Below, piece after piece: positions 35,266-47,010 of a stretch of 64,000 nucleotides of DNA (within the stretch, counting starts at the first letter, position 1; every line of letters begins with the position of its first letter). Under the pieces are notes generated by a model that did no database searches, was not told the DNA's origin, and saw only the letters and a list, made by a program, of their open reading frames with translations. Origin of the DNA: Neoceratodus forsteri (Eukaryota > Chordata > Ceratodontiformes > Ceratodontidae); contig JADMNL010000028.1 of assembly GCA_016271365.2 (NCBI GenBank), positions 100,908,001 through 100,972,000 of the forward strand, written 5' to 3'. The position numbers and the translations under genes are program-made.

Positions 35266-36420
35266 ATGTCTGAGAAACCCAAAAGAAAAACCGGACCCAC
35301 TGGGTTTCAACACTGTAGTGTTTGTGGGGAAGCTTTTGCTAAGGCTGACCCACACACCACATGTGTCTACTGTCTGGGGTTTGACCACCTCAGTTCAGAC
35401 TGCCAGATTTGTCACAATTTCCCTGCTGCCACCATAGATAAGAGAGTTGGTAGGCTCAGGGAAAGGGAGGCCAAAAAGTCCGCTGACCTGGATGGCCAGC
35501 CTGGTTCGGTGCCAACCAAACCGGAGGGAGTGCCCTCTGACCAGGGCGATACTTCCTCAGGCAAACGAAGAGCCGGTTCCCGCAAAAAGGACTAGAAAGT
35601 CAGCTAGTGTAGAGCCAAAAGTTCTTTCCCCAACTGCTGAGGAAATAGCTAAAGCAATTCAAATTGTCCAGTCTCTCTCTCCGGTTCCGACCGAACCAAC
35701 ACCTTCAGGTAAGCGTTCAGTTCTGCCGGTTCCACCGGTTCAAGATTATGGTACAGTACATGGCAGCATCTTTGGGACTCAGACAAGCAAATTATATGGC
35801 TTATGCTGCTAGGTACCAGAAATCCAGATGGGATACTGTGCTGGCCCTAGCGAAACAAGTCCCTGACCAGCTTGCCAGGGAGCTGGAACAGGTGGCTATG
35901 GATGGTATTGAGGCATCCAAGGTGCAATTTCATGCTGCAGTGGACTCTAATGATGTTTCATCAAGAGTCATGGCTACATCTGTGGCACTTTGCAGGATGG
36001 CTTGGCTCAGATGTACTACCCTGTCTCAGGATACCCAGTCTAAGGCCATGGATTTTCCTGTTGTGGGAAATTCTCTATTTGGGGAGCAAACACAGAATTA
36101 CATGAAGAAAATGGCTGAATATAGGACCACCTATAGGAGTGCACAGGCCAAGGAAAGGCAGGCCACTCCTCAAAAGCAGCTTCCTAGAGGCAGGGGCAGG
36201 CCTTTTCATAGGCCTTTTTACCAAGCCCAAGCTTCCTCCTCCGCCTATACTTAGAGGGGGTTCTTTAGAGGGAGAGGCAGACGGGGTACAAGCAGGTCTA
36301 CTTCACCCCTCAGCCCAAAGCCCCTGCCAAGCAGGCACCCTGATGGGATTGCCGGGCCGATTCTCCTCTACCTGTAGAGGCAGGCTGGCTTACTTTGTCC
36401 AGGACTGGAAGTCTTTAACA
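35266..36420 (+). pseudogene. H gag-like ORF1, deleted
   Basis: The ATG at 35266 starts MSEKPKRKTGPTGFQH with the Cys/His cluster (CSVCGEAF, CVYCLGFDH, DCQICHNF) and is open to 35595. After a frame change it reaches PVQDYG at 35750, then jumps to QYMAASLGLRQANYMAYAAR. The acidic centre (about 0.5 kb in G) is lost. The rest (35664-36254) keeps GIEASKVQFHAAVD and the RG-rich tail. Confidence 0.8.
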
Positions 36421-38205
36421 TCAGACAAGTGGGTCCTGGAAGTAGTAAGCCAGGGACTGGTTCTCAGCTTCAAAAAATTTCCAAACTGAGAACCAGATCT
36501 TTTCCACCTGCAACTCCATCAGAGGCACTCGCCCTAGAGGCAGAGGTCTCTACCCTCCTTGCTCTCAGAGCTGTGGAAAGGGTTCCTCCCCTACACCAGG
36601 GCAAAGGTTTGTACTCCAGGTACTTCCTTACCCCCAAAAAAGACAGGAGAATGGCGGCCCATCCTGGATCTCAGATATTTAAACAAGCACCTTTTAAAGC
36701 CAAAGTTCAAAATGCTGACTCTGGGATTATCCTACCCTCTCTAAGGCCAGGGGACTGGCTAGCTTCCTTGGACCTTAAGGATGCCTACTTCCATATTCCC
36801 ATCAGAAGCTCCCATTGAAAGTACCTCAGGTTCGAGCTGCCCTCAGGCCACTACCAGTTCAGAGCAATGCCCTTCGGCCTCACTTCTGCCCCAAGGGTAT
36901 TCACCAAATGCCTGGCTGTAGCAGTTGCCTACCTAAGAAGGCAAAAGATTGCCATCTTTCTTTACCTGGACGATTGGCTCTTAGTAAGCCAGTCCCCAGA
37001 CCAGGTCAATTTACACCTTCAGATAACGCAGCAACTGCTTACCTCTCTAGGTTTCTTTCTGAATCTCTCAAAGTCAGTTCTAGAGCCGGTCCAGCTTCTT
37101 ACCTTCATAGGCGCAGAACTGAACACACAGGAAGCCAGGGCCTTCCTCCCCCTGGAAAGGGCAAAGACCCTAGTCTCCATGGCCTCCTCATTTACCCTGC
37201 AGGTCTCCCGGCCAGCAAGGCATTTTCTGCAGCTCCTAGGACACATGGCTGCTTCCACAGCAGTTGTGCAAGGAGCAAGATTTCAGATGAGGGACATCCA
37301 GTTCCATTTGAGAGCTTTTGGTCTCAAAGAAAGGATCCTCTTACCAAGCTGATCCCAGTAACTAGACCCTGATCCAAGCCCTACAGTGGTGGCAGAATCA
37401 GAGCAACCTGAGACAAGGGTTCCTTTCGTCCACTCAGTCTCATTCTCTAATCCTTACTACAGATGCGTCCCTCTTGGGCTGGGGAGCTCACATGGGCGAC
37501 CTCAGCACCCAGGGTCTGTGGTCTCCCCAGGAATCTCTGCTCCACATCAACCTGTTGGAGCTCAGAGCAGTTTTTCTAGCACTTCAAGCTTTTTCCAAAT
37601 CTGTTCAGAACAAGAGTATTCAGGTCAGAACAGACAACACCACTACAATGTGGTACATCAACAAGCAAGGGGGCACTCGGTCTACGGCCTTGTGCACTGA
37701 AGCGATGAAGTTGTGGTCTCTGGCTTACTCCCTGAACACCTCCCTTACGGCAGTTCACCTCCCAGGCAAGGACAATGTCTTGGCAGATGCTCTCAGCAGG
37801 ATTTCCCAGGGCCACCACGAATGGTCACTGGATCCCCTGGTCTTGGGAGCAGTATTTGCCACATGGGGCACCCCGCAGATAGATCTTTTTGCAGCCCCAG
37901 ACAATCACCAACGTCCTCTTTTTTGCTGCAGGCCCCCAGTGTTGGGCTCACTCCCACTGGATGCCTTAGCCCTCAGTTGGGAGGGGAAGTTTCTCTATAC
38001 CTTCCCTTCCTTTCCTCTCCTGTTCAAAGTGCTAGTCAAAATCAGATCCCAATCATGCAAAATCATTCTGATAGCTCCGGATTGGGCCAGACAGCCCTGG
38101 TATCCCTCCTGCTGTCCTTAGCAGTCCATCCTCCCTGTCCCTTCCCAGGAATCACAATCTGTTAACCTGTGCCCAGGGAAGGGTCTGGTACCAGAATCTC
38201 AAATC
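36421..38205 (+). pseudogene. H reverse transcriptase and RNase H, stop and frameshifts
   Basis: RT starts near 36429 (ATG, MGPGSSKPGTGSQLQ) and reads LASLDLKDAYFHIPI with a stop at 36816 where related copies have Arg (SHRK). After that come MPFGLTSAPRVFTK and the intact catalytic FLYLDDWLLVSQ (36867-37352). RNase H in 37474-38121 has MGWGAHMGDLSTQG, NLLELRAVFLALQAF (Glu), VRTDNTTTMWYINKQ (Asp) and ADALSRISQGHHEW (Asp), all in one frame. Confidence 0.84.
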
Positions 38206-38890
38206 TCTCAATCTCAAGGCTTGGTTCTTGAAGAGTTAGAGTTTGCTGATTTACACCTTTCCCAAGGTGTAATGGATATATTAAAGGCCTAAGGAAGCCT
38301 TCCACCAGGGCTACTTACAATTCCAAATGGAAAAGGTTTTCCATATGGTGCTCGGAAAAGCATATTTCCCCAGTCTCTGCTGATCTACCCACAGTCCTGG
38401 ATTATATGGTCCACCTGAATTCTTTGGGGCTGAGACCAGCTACCCTGAAGGTGCACTTGGCAGCTGTGTCTGCTTTTATTTCAGCAGGTAAATCCTCTTC
38501 CCTTTCAGCTCATCCTGTATTTTCCAAGTGTTTTAAGGGGTTGTTTCACACCAACCCTCCATTCAGAGATCCTGCCCCTGCCTGGGATCTTAATGTTTGC
38601 ATTGCTCAGCTTATGCAACCCCACTTTGAGCCCTTGTCTTCAGCTGAGCTCAAGTACTTGACTTGGAAAACTGTGTTTTGGTAGCCATCACCTCTGCCGG
38701 ACGCATAAGTGAATTACAAGCGTTGTCAGTGGAGCAGGAGTTCTCTCTTTTTCACAGAGATAAGGTGGTCTTCGGACTAACAGAAAGTTCCTGCCTAAGG
38801 TGGTTTCAGATTTCCACCTTAATCAATCTATTTCACTTCCAGTGTACTTCACTGACCACTCCTCCTCTGGGAGAGGTGCTGCACAGCCTA
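38187..38890 (+). pseudogene. H tyrosine recombinase, truncated
   Basis: N-terminal part only: LEELEFADLHLSQGVMDILK, a frameshift, then MVHLNSLGLRPATLKVHLAA and, after another shift, ITSAGRISELQALSVEQ, where the first catalytic region reads AGR instead of ARR. The gene stops at about 38890, before the HxxR and Tyr boxes, at a deletion. Confidence 0.82.
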
Positions 38891-39038
38891 CAGAACCTCT
38901 GTTTTGGGGATGTGGTGATGGCACAGGGCTGGCACTTTTTGATGCCCACCTCGTTGTTTTCACCTACCTTTTGGGTGAATTGGTGTTGTGTTTTGCATTT
39001 TGGGTCTCCTGACTTGAGTCTTTGTTTTAGGCCAAAAA
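38891..39038 (+). other. H 3' spacer fused to the recombinase by a deletion
   Basis: This is the reverse complement of the non-coding spacer that lies between ICR and ITR in G and I (compare 55880-56035 and 39300-39480). It follows the recombinase directly, so the ICR and the recombinase 3' half are missing. It continues at 44689 after element I. Confidence 0.78.
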
Positions 39039-39235
39039 GAAAAATTACTCACCTTAGTAATGTTGTTTCTTCTAATGGAGTCTTGCTATATTATGACTAA
39101 CGCAGTTTGTCCCACCATTAGAACTGCGTCCGAGGTGAAAGAGTTAACTCATGCAGGGCATGGAACTTAGAGCGAGCTCGTTAGAGAAGTCTGGCCAGGG
39201 ATATTTCAAACCGAAACTGTCAGATCTTTACAAGC
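39039..39235 (-). repeat. I left ITR
   Basis: Inverted match to 44512-44688, with hairpin CATGC/GCATG near 39150. The 39236-39487 spacer is non-coding. Confidence 0.85.
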
Positions 39236-39487
39236 AAAACTCACTAAGGCTCTGTGTGAAGCTGTAACCTACACTCAGCCAACTGGCTACTAAAATATTA
39301 TCACATTTTTCTGGTCCCAACACCAAGACCAAGTCAGGGACCAGAAAAATAAGATAAAATAAAACATAACACCCAAACACCCCAAAAAAGAAGGGGTGGA
39401 AAACATAAAATGGGCATCAATAAGTGCCAACACTGGACTGCCCACCCCATACCCAAAGTAGAAGTTCTGAGAGAGGCAGGTTGGGAG

Positions 39488-39588
39488 GTCATAATATAGC
39501 AAGACTCCATTAGAAGAAACAACATTACTAAGGTGAGTAATTTTTCTTCAAACAACATGAAGTCTTGCTATATTATGACTAATGCAGA
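39488..39588 (-). repeat. I internal complementary region (ICR)
   Basis: The two end complements meet at 39546/39547. Confidence 0.87.
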
Positions 39589-39599
39589 CTAAACAGCAG

Positions 39600-40700
39600 T
39601 ACTCTCCATGGAGGAGGGACAGAACCTACTTAGGAATAGGCTCTGAAGCACGGTTGTGTTAAACCGAGCATCCCTCCTGGCCTGGATATCCAGGGAGTAA
39701 TGCTTGGTGAAAGTGTGTACTGTTTTCCAAGTAGCTGCTTGACATATCTCTAAGATAGAATGTTCTGGCAGCAGCTAGAGACGAGCTGTACCTCTGGTAG
39801 AGTGAGCCCTCAGGCCTGAAGGGGGAACCTACCCAGTTTTTGATAGCAAAATTGATACAAGAGACAATCCACCTGGCAATGGATCTCTTAGTGGCAGGTT
39901 TCCTTCCCAACCTCACCATAAGTGAGAAACAGTTGAGGGAGTCAAACCTGTGACCCTTGGTACGCCTATGTAGTAACTTAGGGCCCTCTTAACATCTGTG
40001 TGCAGCCTCCTCTCACCAGAGGAGGAATGGTCAGTGAAGAACACTGGAAGTGAAATAGATTGGTTAAGGTGGAAATCTGAAACCACCGTAGGCAAAAACT
40101 TCCTGTTAGTCCTAAGGACTACCTTATCCCTGTGAAAGGAAATAAAGTCAGTCTCCACTGATAAAGCCTGTAACTCACTTGTGCGCCTGGCAGAAGTGAT
40201 GGCTACTAGAAATACAGTTTTCCAAGTCAAATACTTAAGCTCTGCCGAAGACAGAGGTTCAAAGGAGGGGTTGCATCAGCTGAGCAATGCAAACATTAAG
40301 ATCCCAGGCAGGGGCAGGGTCCCTGAATGGTGGATTGGTATGAAGCAATCCCTTAAAAAACTTGGAAAATACAGGGTGAGCAGAAAGACAAGAGGGCTTC
40401 CCTGCTGAAATAAAAGCAGAGACAGCTGCCAAATGCACTTTCAGGGTAGCTGGTCTCAGTCCCAAAGAATTAAGATGGACCATATAGTCCAAAACAGTGG
40501 ACAAACCAGCAGATTCCGGGAAATATGCTTCCCAGAACACCATATGGAAAACCTTTTCCACTTGGAGTTATAGGTAGCCCTGGTGGAAGGCTTCCTAGAA
40601 GCTTTCAAGATTTCGAGAACACCCTGAGAAAGTTGTAGATCATAACTTTAACTCCTCAAGAGCCAGGCCTTGAGGTTGAGGGATTTGAGATTCGATACCA
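39600..40700 (-). pseudogene. I tyrosine recombinase, heavily frameshifted
   Basis: Pieces are: 40561-40259 (NSLGLRPATLKVHLAAVSAF, GKPSCLSAHPVFSKFFKG), 40230-39913 (ITSARRTSELQALSVETDFI with the first catalytic Arg) and 39919-39659 (ATKRSIARWIVSCI). The HxxR and Tyr boxes around 39690-39820 are eroded. Confidence 0.8.
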
Positions 40701-42490
40701 GACTCTCCCCTGGGCACAGGGTAACAGATTGTGGTTCCTGGGGAGACACAGGGGAAGATGTACTGCCAAGGACAGAAGGAGTGGGTACCAGGGCTGCCTG
40801 GCCCAGTCTGGAGCAATCAGGATCATCTTGCAGGGCTGAGATCTGATTTTGACTAGCACCTTGAACAGGAGAGGGAAGGGGGGGGAAGGCATAGAGAAAC
40901 TTCCCTTCCTAATCGAGGAGAAAGGCATCCGGGGACTGAGCCCAACACTTGGGGCCTGCAACAAAAAAGTGGAAGTTGATGATTGTCTGGGGCTGCAAAA
41001 AGATCTATCTGAGGTGTGCCCCATCTGGCAAAAACTATCCCCAGTACTAAGGGATCCAGTGACCATTCGTGATGGCCCTGGGAAATCCTGCTGAGAGCAT
41101 CTGCCAGGACATTGTCCTTGCCTGGGAGGTGAACTGCTATGAGTGAAGTGTTCAGGAATAAGCCAGAGACCACAACTTCATCGCCTCGGTGCACAAGGTC
41201 AAGACCGAGTGCCCCTTGTTTGTTGATGTACCACATTGTAGTGGTGTTGTCTGTTCTGACCTGTACCACCTTGTTCTGAACAGATGCAGAAAAACCTGAA
41301 GTGCTAGAAAAACAGCTCTGAGTTCCAACAGATTGATGTAGAGCAGAGATTCCTGAGGGACCACAACCCCTGGGTGGAGAGGTCGCCATGTGAGCCCCCA
41401 TCCCAAGAGGGGACGATCTGTAGTAAGGGCCAAGGAGTGAGATAGAGGGATGAAGGGCACCCTTGTCTCAGATTGCTCTGATCCTGCCACCACTGAAGGG
41501 CCTGGATCAGGGTTCGAGTCACTGGGATTAACTTGGATAGGGAATCTCTTCTTTGAGACCAGAAGGCTCTCAAATGGAACTGAATGTCCCTCATCTGAAA
41601 TCTTGCTCCTTGCACTACAGCTGTGGAAGCAGCCATGTGTCCTAGGAGCTGCAGGAAATGCCCTGCTGGCCGAGAGACCTGCAGAGTGAAGGACGAGGCC
41701 AGAGCCACCAGGGTCCTTACCCTTTCTAGGGGAAGGAAGGCTCTGGCCTGCTTTGTGTCCAGTTCTGCACCTATAAAGGTGAGTACCTGGACAGGTTCCA
41801 GAACTGACTTTGGAAGATTGAGAAGAAAGCCCAGAGAGGTAAGCAGCTGCTGGGTAACTTGCAGGTGTGATTTGACCTGGTCTGGAGACTGACCCACAAT
41901 GAGCCAGTCGCCTAGGTAGGAAAGATGGCAATCTTTGCCTGCTTAAATGAGCAACTGCTACTGCCAGACATTTTGTGAATACCCTTGGGGCAGAGGTAAG
42001 GCCGAAGGGCATTGCTCTGAACTGATAATGGCCTGAGGGCAGTTCGAATCTGAGGTACTTTCGGTGGGAGGTTCTGATAAGAACATGGAAGTAGGCATCC
42101 TTGAAGTCCAGGGAAGCTAGCCAGTCCCCTGGCCTTAGGGAGGGTAAAATCATCCCCAGAGTCACCATTTTGAATTTTGGTTTTAAAAGGTGCTTGTTCA
42201 GATATCTTAAGTCCAGGATGGGCCGCCACTCTCCTGTCTTTTTTGGGGTAAGGAAGTACCTGGAGTACAGACCCTTGCCCTGGTGTAGGGGAGAAACCCT
42301 TTCTACAGCTCTGAGATCCAGGAGGGTTGAGACTTCTGTTTCCAAGGCAAGAGTCTCTAGAGGGTTTGCAGGTGGAAAAGATCTGATTCTCATCTTTGGA
42401 AATTTTTGAAGCCGAGAACCAGACCCTGGCTTACTACTTCCAGGACCCACTTGTCTGATGTTAAAGACTCCCAGTCCTGGACGAAGTAAG
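40656..42490 (-). pseudogene. I reverse transcriptase and RNase H, frameshifted
   Basis: The long frame 42450-41152 reads the whole RT front: EWRPILDLRYLNKHLLKPKF, LASLDFKDAYFHV (first catalytic Asp) and MPFGLTSAPRVFTK. The YLDD box has decayed into PRRLAH. The thumb continues in 41897-41304 and RNase H in 41401-40853 with VRTDNTTTMWYINKQ and ADALSRISQGHHEW. The RNase H front segment at 41293-41512 is the closest match to a patch found inside J. Confidence 0.82.
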
Positions 42491-42519
42491 CCAGCCTGCC
42501 CCCTACAGGTAATGGAGAA

Positions 42520-44117
42520 CCGGCCCTGGGCATCCCATCAGGGTGCCTGTTTGGCAGGGGCTTTAGGCTGAGGGGTGGGAGCAGGCCTGCTTGTACCCCG
42601 TCTGCCTCTCCCTCTGAAGAACCCCCTCTGAACATAAGCTGAAGAGGAGGCCTGGGTCTAGTAAAAAGGGCTGTGAAAAGGCCTGCCTCTACCCCTGGGG
42701 GGCTGCCTCTGAGGAGTGGCTTGCCGTTCCTTGGCTTGTGCACTCCTATAAGTGGTTCTATATTCATCCATTTTTTCATATAATCCTCTGTCTGCTCCCC
42801 AAACAGAGAATTTCCCACCACAGGAAAATCCATAGCCTCAGACTGGGTATCCTGTGACAAAGTAGTACACCTGAGCCAAGCCAATCTACAAAAGCCACAG
42901 ATGTAGCCATGACTCTAGAGGATACATCATTAGAATCCACTGCAGCATGAAATTGCACCTTAGATGCCTCAATACCATCAGTAGCCACCTGCTCCAGCTC
43001 CTTGGCAAGCTGGCCAGGGGCCTGTTTGGCTAAAGCTATGACAGTATCCCATCTAGATTTTTGGTATCTCGCAACATAAGCCATATAGTTTGCTTGTCTG
43101 AGTCCCAAAGACGCTACCATGTATTGTTTTTTAGCCATGGCATCAATCTTCCTGGAGTCCTTGTCAGGAGGATGTGAATAGGGGAATATTAGCTTTATCA
43201 CAGGCTGCAGCCTGAACTACCCCAACATGGCTGCATTGCTGTGAAAGAAATTCTGTATCAGGACCTGATAAAGTGTACCTCCTGTCCATCTTTTATCCAC
43301 AGGAGGCACAGAATTAGAGCTTTAAAATTTTATTGTTTGTTTCCTAAAAGATTTATGTAAAGGAATAGACAATCTCCTGGACTCTGGGATATCCATCATC
43401 TCTACAAAGTCAGGCTCCTCTTGCTTCATCCACAGCCTCCTCTAAAGGAAGCTGGAGGGTTTCAGCAACTTTTATAAAACAGAAAATGAGAAGGGACTCA
43501 GCAAGCCTAGGGAGATTCTCCTAAAGTTCTGTCTGGGAGATGTCCGTTCAATGGGCACATCCAGACTTTCAAAGTCACATTCACACTGTTCATAATCATC
43601 CTCCCTCCTCTGGTTCATAAAACTCCTCTATATCATATTCTTGAACCGTGGAACCGACCGAACCGACCTTTTGCCAGATAGTAGGCGGTTGACGGAACTC
43701 AGGGAAAGTGACTGGACAATTTGTATTGCCCTGGCTATCTCTGCAGCAGTTGAGAAGTGATTTTGACTCACACCTGCTGACTTTCTAGTTCTCTTTGCTG
43801 AACTGGCTCCTCAGAGTCAGCTTTACGCTTGCCCGAGGAAGTCTGGCCCTGGTCAGAGGGCATTCCTCGGGTTCGCTGGCACCAACCGGCTGGCCATCCG
43901 GTCAGCGGACTTCTTGGCCTCTCGCCCTGAGCCTACCAACTCTCTTATCTAGGGTAGCTGCAGGGAAATTCTTGCAAATCTGGCAGTCTGCATTGAGGTG
44001 GTCAAACCTCAGACAATAAACACATGTGGTGTGTGGGTCAGCCTTGGCAAAGGCTTCCCACAGACACTACAGTGTTGAAACCCAGTGGGCCCGTTTTCTT
44101 TTTGGGTTTCTCAGACA
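42520..44117 (-). pseudogene. I gag-like ORF1, heavily frameshifted
   Basis: The start is at the conserved MSEKPK site (about 44117), but a base loss breaks the frame within the first 20 codons. The Cys/His cluster can still be traced around 43985-44080. The later domain is open in 43201-42776 (LRQANYMAYVARYQKSRWD, GIEASKVQFHAAVD). Confidence 0.72.
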
Positions 44118-44511
44118 TAATGCCAGCCTAACCAAAAAACTTGCCTCTTTTTTCGGCAGTGCCAGGCAAGACACCCTTGTCGTTCCCAACCGTGTCACGG
44201 GTCGTGGAAAACCATAATGAAATCCGCTTTTAGAACCGATAAGAACCGGAACCGTACTCTAACAAGCCTTAAAACACTTCAGAATGAAGTTTAAATACAA
44301 TCTGATCGGTTCAAACCGAACCGATAAACATTTACAAGTTCCACACAGAAAACCTATCTATTACTTACAATACCATAGACAGAGCTTGAACCGATCGGTT
44401 TGCGGTTAAAATAATGATAATCGCGGTTGAATTTAACCGAGAAAAAACTCTTTAAACCGAGAAAATGAACCGAGCAGCAGGAGGAATCTCCAGAGCGACT
44501 GTTCAGTGAGG
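44118..44511 (-). promoter_or_regulatory. I 5' leader with CGGTT/AACCG hairpins
   Basis: It contains ATCGGTT (44305-44311) and AACCGAT (44319-44325) as an inverted repeat, plus further CGGTT/ACCG words up to 44475. Confidence 0.48.
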
Positions 44512-44688
44512 CGGAGTAAAGAATCTGACAGTTTCGGTTTGAAATATCCCTGACAGAGCTTCTCTAACCAAGCTCGCGCTCTAAGTTCCATGCCCTGCAT
44601 GGAAGTTAACTCTTTCACCTCCGGAGCAGTTCTAATGGTGGGACAAACTGCATTAGTCATAATATAGCAAGACTTCATGTCGTTTGAA
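44512..44688 (-). repeat. I right ITR
   Basis: Inverted copy of the left ITR. Hairpin arms TTCCATGC (44586-44593) and GCATGGAA (44597-44604). Confidence 0.86.
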
Positions 44689-44767
44689 ATGAGTGTTTAT
44701 GTTAGTAGCCAGTTGGCTAGTGTAGGTTTACAGCTTCCACACAGAACCTTAGTGAGTTTTAACTAGT

Positions 44768-44962
44768 AAAGATCTGACAGTTTGCGTCTGAAGCACAATA
44801 GACAGAGTTTTCAACTGAGTTTGAGCTCTAAGTTCCATGCCTGCATGGAAAGTTAACTATTTCACCTCCGGAGCAGTTCTAACCTGCGATCATACTGCAA
44901 TTGTCATAATATAGCAAGACTCCATTATAAGAAACAACATTACTAAGGTGAGTAATTTTTTC
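44768..44962 (+). repeat. H right ITR (3' end)
   Basis: Inverted match to 34716-34885, ending with cattactaaggtgagtaatt and the terminal tttttc. Hairpin TTCCATGC/GCATGGAA at 44833-44850. The preceding 44689-44767 is the rest of H's spacer. Confidence 0.85.
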
Positions 44963-45255
44963 ATCCGTGACCTCACCCTATCACATGGAGATCAGCTCTA
45001 GTCAGCAAAAACCCTTCATGCTCTGGGAGTGATCACACCAAGTCACTGACCCTCCTATAGTTCCTTTCCTCCACGGATATGTTACTCACTTTGGATCCAC
45101 AATATCAAGACCACCAAGCATGAGACCACGGTCCTGAACTAAAACTTCTTCTGGGCCATCTCACTCAACTGCTACTACCGAGCAATATACACACGAACCC
45201 GAGTCCTCCCCATGGCTCGAGTGCACAGCCACAAAAATCAGCTGGGCTTAGGCTG
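44963..45255 (+). other. Sequence upstream of a LINE endonuclease
   Basis: Continuation of 34445-34715 once H is removed. No gene is recognised. It leads directly into the LINE endonuclease start at 45256, so it may be that LINE's upstream part. Confidence 0.4.
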
Positions 45256-45302
45256 ACCTCAATAAACATCTGTAGTATTCTTCCCAAGATGGACACCCTG
45301 AA
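45256..45302 (+). pseudogene. Older LINE endonuclease, N-terminal piece
   Basis: Reads TSINICSILPKMDTLK, resembling the start of an APE-type LINE endonuclease. The Lys codon is split: its first two bases are 45301-45302 and its third is 51208, on either side of element J. Confidence 0.7.
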
Positions 45303-45497
45303 GAAAAAATTACTCACCGTAGTAATGTTGTTTCTTCTAATGGAGTCTTGCTGTATTCAGACATAATGCAGTTAGCCCCAGCACTTGAACTGCCCCAGAG
45401 AGGAAAGAGTTAACTCCATGCAGAAGCATGGAACGTTGAGCTCGAGCTCGGTTTACAAACCTCTGTCTGTGGTACTTACCAGTGCAACCGTCAGATT
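45303..45497 (-). repeat. J left ITR
   Basis: Inverted match to 51034-51207. Hairpin TCCATGC (45415-45421) with GCATGGA (45426-45432), then palindrome gagctcgagctc (45438-45449). The spacer 45498-45770 is non-coding. Confidence 0.86.
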
Positions 45498-45770
45498 CTT
45501 ACGAGCAACTAACTAACTTAACACTAAAATGTGGAAATTGTTTGAACACATAGCCAAAAGGCAAAATACTTTTTGGGGTCCAAAAACAATCAAGTCGAGA
45601 ACCCAAGAAGAAATAAGGTAGTGATAATTCAAACTATGCAACACAAGAAGGAAAAACATAAAACAGTTACCCCACCAAGAGGGAGGGTACAAGGTACACC
45701 CGAGGTGCAACACTGTGCCTGCCAACCCACTTCCCAAAAACAGGTTCTGAGAGGGGAGGCAGGGGGGGAG

Positions 45771-45872
45771 GTCTGAATACAGCAAGACTCCATTAGAACA
45801 AACAACATTACTATGGTGAGTAATTTTTTCTTCAAACAATATGAAGTCTTGCTGTATTCAGACATAATGCAG
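45771..45872 (-). repeat. J internal complementary region (ICR)
   Basis: The two end complements meet at 45830/45831. The tctgaatacag / ctgtattcagac variant is shared with J's own ITRs. Confidence 0.88.
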
Positions 45873-45879
45873 ACTACCA

Positions 45880-47010
45880 AGCAGTTCCCTATAGAGGAGG
45901 GAATGCAGAACTTACTTTGGGAACAGGCTCTGCAGTAATGCTATGCCAAACCTAGCATCACTCCTAGCCTGGATGTCCAGAGAGTAATGCTTGGTGAATG
46001 TATGTACTGTTTTCCAGGTGGCTGCTTTACAGATCTCTAACAAGGGTATATCTCTGGCCGCAGCTAGAGTAGCAGCTGTACCCCTAGTCGAGTGGCCCTC
46101 AGGCCAGAAGGGGGTGTTCTACCCAATTTGTCACAGCAAAATTATATACAGGAAACAATCCACCTGGCAATAGTTATCTTAGTGGCAGGCTTACCTTTCC
46201 CCATTTCACCATAAGTGAGGAACAATTGAAGACGGTCATTTCTGTGTGCCTTAGTATGCTCTATGTAGTAGCTAAGAGTGCCCTTTTAACATCCAAACTG
46301 TGTAATCTTCTTTCCCCTGGGGAAGAATGGTCAGTGAAAAATACAGGAAGAGACAGACTGGTTCAGGTGAAAATCCGATACCACTTTAGGCAAGAACCTC
46401 CTATTAGTTCTTAGGGCCACTTTATCCCTATGGAAGGATATGAAGTCAGGTTCAACTGACAGGGCCTGTAATTCGCTAATCCGCCTGGCAGAAGTAATAG
46501 CTACCAGGAACACAGTTTTCCAGGTCAAGTACTTCAATTCAGCCGAAGTCATAGGCTCAAAGGGTGGCTGCATAAGCTAAGCAATGCAGACATTAAGATC
46601 CCAAGGCAGAGTAGGCTCCCTAAAGGGAGGGTTAATGCGAACCAGGCCTTTGAAAAACTTCCTGAAAACAGGATGAGATGCCAGGGAAGAGCCGTTCCCT
46701 GCTAAAAGGAATGCAGAGACAGCTGCTAGATGAACCTTCAGAGTGGCAGGCCTAAGGCCTAGACTATTTAGATGAGCTAGATAATCTAAGGTTGTGGAAA
46801 TGCCTGCATAATCAGGCACAATACCTTTCTGAGAGCACCAAATACTGAACCTCTTCCATTTGGAATTGTAAGTTTTTCTAGTGGAAGGTTTCCTGGAGAC
46901 CTTTAGAATATCCAGAACTACCTGAGAGAGATGTAGAGCTGCATATTCTAACTCTTCAAGAGCCAGGCCTTGAGGTTGAGAGACTGGAGACTGGGGTACC
47001 AGATCTGCCC
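45880..47010 (-). pseudogene. J tyrosine recombinase, frameshifted in the last third
   Basis: A 204-codon frame (47191-46577) reads LALEELEYAALHLSQVVLDI, SRKPSTRKTYNSKWKRFSIW and SLGLRPATLKVHLAAVSAF. It ends at a stop, then resumes at 46573 with ITSARRISELQALSVEPDFI (first catalytic Arg). The HxxR and Tyr boxes (about 45980-46110) are recognisable but out of frame. Translation would start in overlap with the RNase H linker, which ends at 46948. Confidence 0.82.

Larger units (their letters stand above)
39039..44688 (-). mobile_element. DIRS retrotransposon I, inserted in H
   Basis: Complete structure of about 5.65 kb. It begins gaaaaattactcacc and ends catgtcgtttgaa. It carries many single-base losses, so frames are short. 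The target, H's spacer, rejoins as ccaaaaa-atgag, matching G's intact spacer. Confidence 0.89.
34716..44962 (+). mobile_element. DIRS retrotransposon H, plus strand, deleted and interrupted by I
   Basis: The only DIRS copy on the plus strand. Its own pieces are 34716-39038 and 44689-44962 (about 4.6 kb). It begins ttcaaacaacatgaag and ends gagtaattttttc, the reverse of the other copies. An internal deletion near 38890 removes the recombinase catalytic half and the whole ICR. A second removes the acidic part of gag near 35750. Element I lies in its 3' spacer. Confidence 0.87.
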
